DNA from: Akebia trifoliata
Lineage: Eukaryota > Streptophyta > Magnoliopsida > Ranunculales > Lardizabalaceae
Direction: 5' to 3'
NCBI GenBank assembly: GCA_017979445.1
Contig: CM030706.1
Location: 9,472,967 to 9,536,966, forward strand
Length of the DNA: 64,000 nt
Shown here: positions 10,880-22,564 of the stretch, in pieces
Layout: the number at the start of each line of letters is the position of its first letter
Position numbering within the stretch: the stretch's first letter is position 1
Program-made: the position numbers and the translations under genes
The notes under the pieces: generated by a model
The model's input: the letters and a program-made list of their open reading frames with translations, nothing else
What the model was told of the DNA's origin: nothing
The model's database searches: none

Positions 10880-11900
10880 GTGGAAAGTTCACGACGTTTT
10901 CTCAAATCCGTTGTTAATTATAGACCAACAATGGTTTTAATCTTAAACCGTCGGTAATCCTACCGTCAATATTTTTAAAATTTTATTAATTATTAAACGA
11001 CGATTAAAACATGTTGGTAATACCATACAAATAATGGTGTTTTTTAAAAACGCCGTTAATTAGCTTGATTAATTTTTAAATGCATAAAGAAAGATTTAAC
11101 GGCGGTTTTCTTGTGCCGCTAATACACATGAAACAATGGCATTGTTTATTAAACCGTCAATAATCCTTCTGTTAATAATTTTTAAATTTATTAATTATTA
11201 AAATGCAACTAACAGTGGTTTAAAAATGCTGGCAATACCATACAAATAATGGTGTTGCTTAAAAACACAGTTAATTAGCTCGTTTAATTTTTAAATGCAT
11301 AAAAAGAGATTTAACGGCGATTTTCTTATGCGGCTAATACACATGAAACGACATTGTTTATTAAACTGTCGGTAATCTTTACGTTAATAATTTTTAAATT
11401 TATTAATTATTAAAATGCAAATAACAGCAGTTTAAAAATGTTAGTAATACCATACAAATAATGATGTTTAAAAATGTAGTTAATTACCTCGATTAATTTT
11501 TAAATGCATAAAAAGAGATTTGACGACGGTTTTCTTGTGCTGCTAATACACATGAAACAACGACATTGTTTATTAAACCGTTTGTAATCCTTCTATTAAT
11601 AATTTTTAAATTGATTAATTATTAAAATGTAACTAACAACGATTTAAAAATGTTGATAATACTATACAAATAACGGTGTTGTTTAAAAATGTCGTTAATT
11701 AGCTCGATTAATTTTTGAATGCATAAAAGGATATTGAACGATGGTTTTTGGTGTTGCTAATACACATGAAACAACGACGTTTGTCTTAAGAATCGTCGGT
11801 AATTTAATCAGTCATTTTTTAAATTAATTAAATTTATAAAATATGCTTTTACAGCGTTTTTTAAACGTCGGTAATACAGTCTTTAATGGCAGTAATTATT
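10880..11900 (+). repeat. Left subterminal tandem array, period ~209-215 bp
   Basis: The word TTTTTxAATGCATAAA recurs with its TGCAT at about 11081, 11296, 11505 and 11720 (spacing 215, 209, 215). Each unit also has GCTAATACACATGAAAC, a CCGTCGGTAAT-like word and a GCCGTTAATTAGCTC-like word. CGG/CCG-bearing words in both orientations are typical of CACTA subterminal transposase-binding regions. Confidence 0.75.
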
Positions 11901-13557
11901 GATTCGCCGGTAATGCATTTAGTTTGTTTGGTTATAAGCGGCAAAATTTTACCCTCTAATGCACTCTGTTTTAATGAGATTGTCACTTTGAAAATATAAA
12001 TAGCAGCAATCTCACTACCTTTTATAGGTGAGATCATTACATTAAAATCTCTGCAATCTCGTTATGCATGTTTTCAAAATTAAAATGAATAGTGTACTTG
12101 AACAAGAACAAAAGTTGCACATGTTTTCATAATTTTATCTAGAAGATCTTCAACCCTTTCCCTTTTATCTCATTAAACAATTTGAGTGTGTGTTCAAGAG
12201 TCGGGGCCTTTTTCTCTTTCATCCATGCTTTTAAAGTTTTCTTGTTTAGCTTCTCTTCCCTATACTCACAAAATATCCAAATTTACATCTTAAACAATAT
12301 TTTTATTACCATTAAAAAAAAACAAATTAACAACTAACAAGGGAAAAAATTTGAATGAGTTGTTATTTAGTACATCTGAAGTATAACATAAGTTTTTACA
12401 TCAATAGAATCATTGCCATAGATCTCTCTAAGGACACCATTTCACTCCCTATATTTCCCAAACTACCAAAAGATTAGCCAATGAAATGGTTGATTTCACA
12501 GGGTGCACAAGGAAATATTGACCTTACTACACATTAGCACGTAAAATCATAGTTTTACAACTCATTGAGTCAGCTCAAACTTGACTGAGTCTATTCCACT
12601 TGATTGGATTTCAAGGTGTCTTGACCCTAAAACTTTATGAACCTCAACAGATCAACTGACTCAACTCCTCATCTTGACCGAGTCATCCCAAAAATGAATC
12701 ACATCGGGTCAAAAACTCAATCGATTTAATTGGCTATATATGATATTTTTTAGGAGATGTATATATGTTAAATATATTTATTTATTTCATCTGAGTTGAC
12801 TTGCAAGTTTTTTATCCTTCTGGATTAGTTGGACATTCGATTCAATTTAAGCTCTCGAGTTTTAAAATACTGTAAAACTTCGTGTTGATTAAATAAACTT
12901 GAAAACCCGACTCGGTTTAGATGTTTATAGAGTTGAATCTCAACTCAAGTTCGCTTAGTAAAATAAGAGAACTTCTATTGCCACACCAACTTTTGCTAAC
13001 ACCACCCAATTCATATGTCAATCACCAAGAAATAAGACGCCAAAAATAATCGTCTTTTAGAGGCAATTTTGTTGTGAAACGCCACCAACACAACAACATC
13101 CAAGGCAGTTTGTAGGAAGAGCCCCTAAAAGAGATAAAATTAGTGGGGATTTTTGGGAAATCGTTGACGAATTACCATTCTTTTGGTGCCAAGCTTTGAT
13201 TTTGTTTCCTTTCTCCCTCTTGCACTGCATGTCTCTCTCTGTTTCATTCTATCTCCATTTCGCACTCTCCTATCTATCTCACTCTCTTGTACTAACTCCT
13301 AATCTCTCCTTTTCGCACCCTTTTCGTCTTTATTACGGTTTTCATTGCTACAAGAGATGTAGAAGCTCAACTCATCATAGTTTTTTTGTCAGGGCTTTGG
13401 AGATTTGAGATTTGTAGAGGTTTTATTTTTTAAATCTCATTTATTTTGATAAATCTTATTTAAATCTCATTTACTTCGTTTTGAATGTTCTTTTTTATGA
13501 ATTCTGGAGTTTTTGTTCCTTTTTCTTTATAGAACTATGGATTTCTTTGGTAAAATT

Positions 13558-13898
13558 GTTACTTAGCTACTGGGTATTGTGTAGAATCTTGAATTGGGTA
13601 TGTTTATACAGGTTTCAAGAAATTTATGGAGGAATTTCTTGGTTTTTGATTAATAATTAAGGGTTAAGTTTTATGGGATTTGTTCTATTTCTGGTAATTT
13701 GATATTTATAGATACCCAACTTGTATTGTTACTTGGATGTTGGGTTTTGTGTAGAATCTTGAATTGGGTATACTTATATAAGTTTCAGGAAATTCATGGA
13801 GATTTTTTTTGATTTTTGGTTAATAATTAAGGGTTAAAGTTTTATGAGATTTGTTTTGTTTCTTGTAATTTGATATTTAAAGATACCCAACTTGTATT
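13558..13898 (+). repeat. Two-copy tandem repeat, unit ~170 bp
   Basis: 13558-13727 and 13728-13898 begin GTTACTT and share GTGTAGAATCTTGAATTGGG, TTAATAATTAAGGGTTAA and GATACCCAACTTGTATT in the same order, with scattered substitutions. Confidence 0.8.
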
Positions 13899-14903
13899 AG
13901 GTATTATTGTTTACTAGTTCATGTTATAGCGTGAATTTGGATCTACTTGAGGGTTGGAGATTTCTTGTCTATCTAGTAATTTGAATTATTGAAATTAAAT
14001 TTGGAGGGCTAGCAAGATTGAATGAACCTACTGCTACCCCATTAGATAAAAGTGTGGATTATACAATAGTGGATCAAAGAAGATAACTTTGTGTAAGCAC
14101 CTAATCAGATTGTAAGCTTATTTCTCTCTATTTTTTTTGGATGGATTGTAATTGTATTTCTCTTAATTCTAGATCTACTCGATAAATCCAAAATATATAT
14201 TAACTTCATTTTTTATTACACTTCCGTGCCCTATTGATTGATTATAGAGCGTAGTCATCGATCACATCATTCCTAATAGATGTTGTTGGGAGAAGTATTT
14301 GACTGATGAGGATTGCAGGCAGGGGTGGAGTACTGAATGACCTCCCAATGACCTGTCGGATGGCCTGTCAGATGGCTTGCCAATATTACCTATTTTTAGA
14401 AATTTTGAAAATAATGAGGACAAAATTGGAATGTGAAACTTTATTATCTTATTTTAACTCCTCGTCTCTCCATTTTTGGAGAGAACCAAATTTGACATTT
14501 GTTCCTTCTCTTCCCCCTAATTTTCTTTTCTACTCTCCCTATTTAACAATTCAAACAAGAGAAAGGAAGAGAAAATTGCATATTTTCTCTTCTCTCAATC
14601 TAAACAGACTGTTAATCGCAGTCTTCTATAAGAGACCAATAGAAAATAACTGACTTACCATTTTCTTTAACTTTTTGTCAATTTTTTTCCCAAAAATCTT
14701 TCGATCGAGTTGAGTGGTACATTTTACTTGTGGTCAGAGAAGAACAAAATATATATAAATAAATAGAACGAACATACTGTACATACATGGATGGAGCCAC
14801 ACCACACATGAAACTTTATACATTCAATCATTCCCCCCTTTTTTATGAATTTCTTGTTTCTGTGTTTCATTGTCAATTTCTTTTACGAACAAAAGGGTCA
14901 TGA

Positions 14904-14907
<4 letters not shown>

Positions 14908-14938
<31 letters not shown>

Positions 14939-14952
14939 CGTGTGTGTGTGTA
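14908..14952 (+). repeat. Compound (AT)n(GT)n microsatellite
   Basis: An AT run passes directly into a GT run with one GC interruption. Confidence 0.9.
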
Positions 14953-15093
14953 AAAGCATAGATTTCATTGTTGATAAAACAACTCATTCAATGATATTAT
15001 CCAACATCCTCACCATTACCCAATGAATAAGAGTTGGATTCGAAAGTCGAGGTATGTTGATATTTCATATCATGATTGGTTTGATGTCACTAT

Positions 15094-18000
15094 ATCATAA
15101 TGTTGATGTATTGTTCACATGAACTTGTTGAATCTATTAGGATTAGTCAAGAATATATCGAAGGGGTTAATAGGTTCATTCAGTTTGCTTTTGAACATGG
15201 AGTCATTGTTGATGAGAAGCTGAAATGTCCATGTCCTAAATGCAATAACGTGTACTCTAGAACAAACAAAATGCATATGACCATATGATCTGTTATGGGT
15301 TCGACAAGAATTACACTAGATAGTTATTTCATGGTGAAGATATGGAGTCGTCATCATCTAGAGGCCAACATTCAAATTCATATGATTGGTCAAACAATGC
15401 AATGAGAAATGAAGTGGAGATGGAATGAGAGATCTATTAGATGATATTTTCAGAATACCAAATGTAGAATGTAATGTAATGAGTAATCGTACAAAAATAC
15501 CAAATAGTGGGGTAAACGTAGAAGTTAAGAAATTTTAGAAGTTGGTAAATGATATGGAAAAAGAGTTGTATTCTGATTGTATAAAATTCAACAAATTATC
15601 GTTTATAGTTAAACTATTTCACATAAAGTGCCTTAGTGGATGGAGCAACAAGCCATTTACAATGTTGCTTGACTTGTTGAGGGAGGTGTTTCCGAATGGA
15701 TCGTCGTTGCCAAAAAATTTCAGTTAGAAAAAAAAGATTATCTCAGACTTAGGTCTTAACTATAATAAGATACATGCGTGTCCCAACGATTGCATGCTAT
15801 ATTGGAGAGAGACTAGCGAGAAACAAGTTTGTGACACATATGGTGCTTCTAAATGGAAAATAGACGGAGATCAATCAAGAGAAAAAAGGAAAAAAAGTCC
15901 AGTTAAGATACTATGTTATTTTTCATTAAAACCAAGGCTACAAAGACTATTTATGTCATCAAAGACAACTTTTGACATGAGGTGGCATAACAGTATTGAA
16001 CCAAGGATGGTCTGTTAAGGCATCCAGTAGATTCAATAGCATGGAATCATTTTGATAGTTGCAATCCATCATTTGCTTTAGATGTTCGTAATTTTAGATT
16101 TGGGTTGGCTAGCAACGGTTTCAATTTGTTCAGAATTATGAGTATTAGTCACAGCACATAGCCTGTGATATGATTCCATATAACTTGCCCCCATGGATGT
16201 GTATGAAACAATCAAACATGGTTTTGTCCATGTTGATCTTGAAAACAACATGGATGTATATATGAGGCCTCTAATAGAGAATTGAAAGAGTTATGGGAAA
16301 ATGGATTAGTGACATATGACGCATCAAGAAATGAGACATTTCAGATTCATACAACTTTGCTATGGACGATTAGTGACTTTCCTAGGTACGCGATGTGATC
16401 AGGTTGGAGTACAAAAGGAAAATTTGCATGTCTGATTTGCAAAAAACACATGCAGTCGTTATTTGCGAAAAGGAAAAAAAAAACATTGTTACATAGGACA
16501 TCGTCAATTTTTACCACTGCAACACATGTTTTGAAGAGATAAAAAATATTCGATGGCACGATGGAAGATAGGTCCCAATCAGACTATGTGGCTGGACATG
16601 ACATTGTAAACCTATTGGATGGAATTGTATTCAAGTATAGAAAACACACTGCAAGAAAACGACAGAGACAAGCAAGAGAGGACATCATGCCATTTAATTG
16701 GAAGAAGTTGAGCATATTATTCAAATTATCATATTGGAGTAATAATTTATTGAAATACAATCTGGACATGATGCATATTGAGAAGAATGTGTGTGATAAT
16801 GTAATTGGTACGTTGTTAAATATAAAAGGCTAGTCGACTTAAAGGCTCATCTAGATTTGGTAGAAATGGGCGTAAGGAACACATTTTACCCACAAATAGT
16901 GTCTTCAATAAATAAGGTATATCTTCCAAACGCATGTTTTTCAATGGATAAACATGAAAAGAGTTGTTTTGTAAGGTACTGAAGAATATTAAGGTCCTAG
17001 ATGGTTATTTTTTCAATATCGCTAGATGTGTTAATGTAAAAGAGCGTAAAATAACTTGTTTGAAGAGTCATGACTTGCAATGCAACAATTATTGTCATTT
17101 GCGGTTAGACGATCACTATCCAAGAATGTCATTGTAGTAATCATTGAATTGAGTAGTTTCTTTCATGAATTATATTCCAAGATATGTCATGTTCAGGAGC
17201 TACATTGACTGGAAGAACGCATTACATTAACACTGTGTAATTTAGAATGAATCTTCTTGCATGCATTCTTTGATATTATGGTGAATTTGCCAATCCACTT
17301 GGCCGAAGAAACAAGATTGGGAGGATCTGTTCAATATCGATGGATGTATCCTATTGAAAGGTGCACATTATTTACGAGTTTAATATATTTTCTCGTCATC
17401 CTACCAATGAATTAAGTCGCATATTTTATGTTTTTTGATATAGGTATTTGTATAAACTTAAATCTTATGTTTGTAATAGAGTTCAACCCGAAGGGTCAAT
17501 AGCTGAAGGGTACTTGGCTGAGGAATGTTTGACATTTTATTCAATATATCTACATAATGTCGTGACAAGGTTGAATTAACCACTTAGGAATTACGATGAT
17601 TCACGATCGGAAGTATAGTGCAATTTCATTTAAGTGAATTGGAAAAGGAACAAACACATCGTTACATATTGTTCAACAATGAGAAAGTTACCAATTATAT
17701 AGAGTAAGTTGATATTTTTGCGACAATTAACATTATATACAAATGTAATCTAATCTACAATCTAACATGTGTAATACTTAATGGTTAAACAAACAACACA
17801 TGTGATCGATTATGATGTAATTGCCACATACACGTGCCCATGACTTGCAGAAGTTACAGAATAAATAATTTACTAGTTGGTTCAAGAATCATGTAAGTGA
17901 GATGATTCAAAGTGCAATTACAACTCTATTATATTATTTTCAATAATGTAATAATATTGATCATCTTTGGTTACTAATAGGTGCAATTGTTGAGGAAATC

Positions 18001-18510
18001 GAAAAATATTGTATCAGATAATATTATGAGCCTAAGCTTAGGTCCACAAAATATGGTGAAGAGGTATAAGGGGTATGTTCTGAATGAGTATAGGTTTCGT
18101 GTTTCTGACAAGGAGAAAGGTCATAAATGTCAAAATAGTGGGATTGCAGTTACTGCATCCATTACAAGTTTTGCAAGTAGTAGATATTAAAGACCCGTAA
18201 CAGAAAATGTAACACACTACGAGAGTTTAATAGACATTATTGAGTTAATGTATTCTCCAAGTCTTAAGTTTGTACTGTTTAAGTACGATTGGGTTGATGT
18301 TACCTCTATGGGTAAAGGAATAAGGGTTGATAAGCATGGGTTCACACTTATGAATAATCGACTATTATTACAATCGAGAGATGAATCATATGTCTTAGCT
18401 GCACAAGCATAAGTATTCTATGTAAAACCTATAGAATCAAATTGGCATGTTGTTGTGAAGGCTAAACTTAGAGACTTGTATGACATGAGTGGTGAATATT
18501 GATGAAGAAG
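15094..18510 (+). pseudogene. CACTA TnpD transposase (Tnp2 type), degenerate
   Basis: The parts appear in the normal order. 15100-15290: transposase-associated domain with SQEYIEGVNRFIQFAFEHG and CPCPKCNNVYSR. 15590-16840: Tnp2 domain with KCLSGWSNKPFTMLLDLLRE, the CPNDCMLYW block (15782-15808), RLQRLFMSSKTTFDMRWH, a CLICKK zinc-ligand-like block, YVAGHDIVNLLDGIVFKYRK and YNLDMMHIEKNVCDNVIGTL. 16980-17570: the following domain with HLAEETRLGGSVQYRWMYP and EGSIAEGYLAEECLTF. 18140-18500: a DUF4216-type end with SGIAVTASITSFAS, KYDWVDVTSMGKGI and NWHVVVKAKLRDLYDM. Many stops and frameshifts break it, so it cannot encode an active enzyme as it stands. It would have cut and joined CACTA ends. A run of ten C lies near 18647-18656. 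Confidence 0.85.
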
Positions 18511-18869
18511 AGGATATATGGGAACATCAGTCATTTGGTGTTTGTCAAGATAGAAATGTCATGGAACAAGGTGATGTCATTTGGGTTAGAAATGATGTAC
18601 TAGGAATTACTCTCGATGCACCTTCTTAATTACTATTTGAACAACACCCCCCCCCCCTCCCATACAGTCAATTCTGTTGATGGTTCAGACAATACTGACA
18701 TTGAAGATTAAAAACTATACTCATGATTTGTTGCTTGTAAGAGTTCTACAATCAATCGAAACTTAGAATGTTAATTGATATGCTTATTTGGTTAGAAATG
18801 ATTATTAATTATTTAATTTATTTTCCGTGTAATTTATTGTGTGCAAACTCTTTTATTTATTGCATGTCT

Positions 18870-20575
18870 TAGACGGACCCTTCAGAGGATGAGTCAAGTC
18901 TATCACAGTACGAGATTGGTGAGGGGTTAGAAAATAAGGGACCCAACAAAGGTGTGTGAGCTTATTTTCTCTCCCACCAGATAAAGACTAAGAGTAGAAT
19001 TTGAACGTGCTAAACAACCATTTGGAAAGCATGTGCCAAAGATGTCTAATTTTTGTGGGGTTATAGCTAGAGATCCACGTGTGTTTCATTTAGATTTTCA
19101 ATCATGGAAAAAGATTGATAAGGATGACCAAGAGTGTGCATGGCAAATGCTATTGGTAGGCAAAATATCTTTTAATATAATAATAATATATTTTATTTTT
19201 GTCTTTACTGAAAACTTTTAGAATGATATAATATTTGATTGGCATATTGATATATATAGGAAAAGTTTGAAATTGTGGTAGAGAATCGCATGTTTGTCAT
19301 GAAATCAATGGGTAGGAAATAGAAGGACTACCAGTGGGATCTTAAACGTACTATTTACGATGTCTACGATGATAATGCAACCCGATATAAGCATCGTCCC
19401 GATGGTGTTCCTTTTGAGCAATGGGCAACACTCATAGATTATTGGAATTCAGAGTTAGGATATGTGCATGTTTAATATTTCAAATTTGTTACCATTGCAC
19501 ATGTAATTTTTATTAATTTTGTCCTTAATACAGCGCCGAAGTGAGACAAATAAAAAGAATCGCTCGCAACAGACAATGTTACATATGTCTGGTTCAAAGA
19601 GCTTTGATTGCTTTCGCCACGAAGAGGTATTATAAATCATAATAATATTTAGTTCATTATCATTGGTCTTTCAGTATAATTGTGTGATTAGCTTTTATTT
19701 TTTCATCAATGTGTTAATAGGAAGATAAAAATGGCACCGGCATACCCCCCAGTAGAGTTGAAATGTGGATAAAGACCTATTCTCATAAAAATGGGGTGCC
19801 TGTTAATGATGACGATGCTACCAAAATAGTAAGTGCAATTTCATTATTTTATAGAACTTTAAAAAAATATATAGTAATTATAAAATTTACATCAATCATT
19901 TTTTTGTAGAAAGAGATGCAAGAAATACTCGAAAAATTACTAGAGGGTTCAAATGATACAAGTCGACCTAATGATGTATTTAGTCAAGTCATGGGTGCAG
20001 AGAAACCTGGTCGTGTTCATGGATTTGGATTGGGTCTGACTCCCACAAAGTTGTGGGGGCCATCATCTAGTTAAGACTCATCCTCTTCCTTGAATAGTGA
20101 AGAGATGACATGTTGAGAGAGAAGGTAAGAACATTAGAGGAGAATTTGGCTTGTGAGAGGTTGGAATGCAAGAATGAGTGGTCATCCTTGGAGCATCAGT
20201 TCGAGATGGCTAGGAATGAAATAGAGAAACAGAGAGAGGTCGATAGGATCAAGAACGAGCGGCTTAGAGAAGCCGATAAGATTGAGTTTGAGCGGCTTAG
20301 AGAAGTCGATAGGATTGAGGTCGAATGGCTTAGACATGCTGATAAGGATGAAGCCAAGCGACGAAGATAAGTTGATAAAGTTGAGTTTGATAATCTCGCA
20401 CAGATGGTTATGAACCTATCACGATGTGTAAGTAAAATTTTATATTTATTTAGTTTTTAGATATATAAATATAATACTGATAATCTGATATGTTTATTGT
20501 AGTTTGGCGGCACGTTTCCTACTCCACTGGGCTGTACGTTCCCAACTCCACTGGACTCATTAACATAGCCGCCAG
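18870..20575 (+). pseudogene. CACTA TnpA-like gene (Transposase_24), nearly readable
   Basis: Several exons on the plus strand. About 18870-19155 has PFGKHVPKMSNFCGVIARD and WKKIDKDDQECAWQMLL. From 19261 come FEIVVENRMFVMKSMGRK, then DLKRTIYDVYDDNATRYKHR and FEQWATLIDYW. From about 19534: RRSETNKKNRSQQTMLHMSG. From 19722: IPPSRVEMWIKTYS. From 19910: VFSQVMGAEKPGRVHGFGLG. The last part is a long charged coiled coil (20110-20400) and a short tail with FGGTFPTPLG (about 20502-20570). Exon edges match GT/AG sites. I see only three in-frame stops (near 19321, 20072 and 20368), so it is much less decayed than the TnpD gene beside it. In this family the protein is thought to bind subterminal repeats. 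Position downstream of TnpD is the usual CACTA order. Confidence 0.8.
20238..20400 (+). repeat. 33-bp tandem repeat encoding 11-residue coiled-coil units
   Basis: Units of the type RLREADKIEFE, RLREVDRIEVE and WLRHADKDEAK follow one another every 33 bases, preceded by REVDRIKNE and followed, after a stop, by VDKVEFDNL. An 11-residue (hendecad) period suggests a long straight helix in the TnpA-like protein. Confidence 0.75.
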
Positions 20576-21778
20576 ATGATTGATTTGATGTGTTCTTTTG
20601 TTAGAATTTTTTTTGGATTAGTTAGTTTTATTAGTTTTATTAAGTGAATCTTGTGTTTTGGATAATGGTCTATGATACTTGCTTTTTGAGACAAATTTAT
20701 AATTTTGTTAGTTTGCTTACTTATGGAAAGTTTATGATAATGGTCTGTAAATATTGAAAATTGGGATTGTATCCATTACTAGCCTAAATAGATGAAATGG
20801 ACTTGAAGATTCAACAAATCAGTCGGTATGGCATTCTCATCCTTTGTGTGCAAGTTGTTTGCATGAAATGGATCACTGCATAGACTTTTTTACCTACGTA
20901 TGTTTTATGATTTCTTTTATAACTATTTTTTTTTGTTAGCTAATCCCTTTTTAACTCCACCAATGTATAATTATATGTTTTACATTGCCGGTCTCAAGTC
21001 CGGATAAAGGAGGAGGGAAAAGGATGGTTCCAAGCCTAGATGATTGTTGGAGTTGGAATTTTTGTTGTTAACTATTGATAGTACAAGGTTTTTGGAGAGG
21101 TAACTATAACTTTGAAGTATCCAACTATGATAGTTTAGAACATCTATAATGCTAGGACAGTTTAATGGTATTACTTGCTTATTCATTCATTCTCTTACTA
21201 CTTCGACTCTGTTTATTCATTTACATTTATTGTCATAACTTCGATTTCACTTAGAAAAAATGTTAAATTATTTGTATTTTTATGCAATCTCACAGCATTT
21301 GATTGATACAAATCTCTCTTTTTCTTATAATTTTCAGAAATAGAAAAACTGGGTAAGATGCCACTAATTGATCTTTTCTTGGGTGGTGGAAATAGTTTGG
21401 GCCGATGGCATGTCCATCTAAGGTTAATAATGGGTTGGTTTATACTCCTGAATATGCTAAGCTTCAGCCATTCATCCGTGAGACCTAATTCTGAAGGTAT
21501 ATTGGAATTTCAACACAAATTTACAAGGAAAGACATCTCACTATACCTTTTTTTAACAAGTTGTATATGGCAGATGGAACACATACACTCTCCCTTTGAA
21601 GTCATTTTTTCGTAAGAAATCATTAGTTAGTATATAGGATTAGACTGCCTTAGCCTTAGGCAATGTCAATTAAATATGAATGGGAGACACAACCATTGTC
21701 ATCCACTTGCCGGCAAGCTTACTGAAAGTTGGAATCATGGATGCTTTTGAAATTAATATGGAAGTAAGAAGGATGCAC
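20576..21778. other. CACTA interior between TnpA-like gene and captured fragments
   Basis: AT-rich. Near 20988-21020 the word CCGGTCTCAAGTCCGGATAA followed by AGGAGGAGGG resembles a widespread plant dispersed-repeat motif. A block at about 21395-21480 reads NNGLVYTPEYAKLQPFIRET in one frame and looks like a real exon by composition, but I do not recognise the gene. The 85-codon frame at 21358-21615 overlaps it in another phase. Confidence 0.35.
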
Positions 21779-21782
21779 TTAC

Positions 21783-21936
21783 AGGACTATGACATTTCCA
21801 TTCCTACAAGTGACATAAGACCAGCTAAAGCATGGGCTCACAAAGTTAACATTCCAATCAATAATTCCCTTATCTGAATCATTTATGGCTTTTAAAAACT
21901 CAATTAAAGCTTCAACTGAAACATTAGCAAACAAGA
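21783..21936 (-). pseudogene. Captured exon of an LRR receptor-like kinase (N-terminal LRR cap)
   Basis: The minus strand reads SVEALIEFLKAINDSDKGII, DWNVNFVSPCFSWSYVTCRN and GNVIVL without a stop, then CT|GTAAGT, a consensus splice donor. This is the paired-cysteine N-terminal cap of plant leucine-rich-repeat receptor kinases, with its 'D-W-x-P-C-x-W-x-x-V-x-C' motif. The wording is closest to the At5g63710-like members as I remember them. The rest of the gene (repeats, membrane span, kinase) is absent. It lies opposite to the other captured pieces and to the transposase genes, a few dozen bases from the clathrin fragment. Confidence 0.65.
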
Positions 21937-21971
21937 AAAAAACAACACCACTCATCAAGTAGAGTCAATAT

Positions 21972-22485
21972 TTGGCTAATGGAATGTTCAGTCACTATGA
22001 CTGTCCCCGAATTGCACAGCTCTGTGAAAAGGCTGGATTGTTTGTGCGTGCCTTTCAGGGATGCCATCTTGGAATCCTGAGCATTTTCTCACCACCAACC
22101 CATACTATGACTCACGTGTGGTGGGTAAATATTGAGAGAAACGGCCACTTTGGCAGTTGTTGCCTACCAGAGAGAGCAGTGTGATGAAGAACTTATCAAC
22201 CAAAAAAAAAAAAAATCTTTGTTCAAATTACAAGCCAGGTTTTTATGCTGTTGTGCACTAATTACCTGAGGTTTTGTTATTGTATATATGCTGATGTTTT
22301 CTTGGTGATTGGAGTTTATTATGCATTTCTTTTGTTGTTGTCATATATGTGGTGGAAAGGGTGGATTCTGACCTCTGGGAGAAAGTTATGATATTGTAGC
22401 GGATACAAAATGTTGGTGATCGCTTGTATGATGAAGCCTTATACGAGGCTGTAAAGAAGATATTTCTTTTTTATTTCAACATGCG
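21972..22485 (+). pseudogene. Captured clathrin heavy chain fragments
   Basis: Four pieces of one gene appear in protein order with large internal losses: [20 protein letters not shown] (from 21975); [20 protein letters not shown] (about 22068-22130) running into AVVAY and QCDEELIN, then SLFKLQA (to 22238); VVERVDSDLWEKV (about 22359-22397) after a retained intron that has lost its AG; and QNVGDRLYDEALYEAVKKIF (about 22411-22470). These match the alpha-solenoid leg of plant clathrin heavy chain, the coat protein of endocytic vesicles. A stop follows GKY, and an indel sits before AVVAY. Far too little remains for function. Plus strand, inside the CACTA element. Confidence 0.8.
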
Positions 22486-22564
22486 AAGGTAGGTATCTAA
22501 TTTGATTTAGCTATCACTGATTTAAAAAAATATTGTTTGCTTGCTGAAATATGCTTCTACCCTT

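Larger units (their letters stand above)
11901..15093. other. CACTA left interior, no supported gene
   Basis: Small frames at 13196-13408 and 14306-14653 lack motifs. The region holds the 170-bp tandem repeat at 13558-13898 and the TA/TG microsatellite at 14908-14952, and otherwise looks like untranslated leader or decayed filler. Confidence 0.4.
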
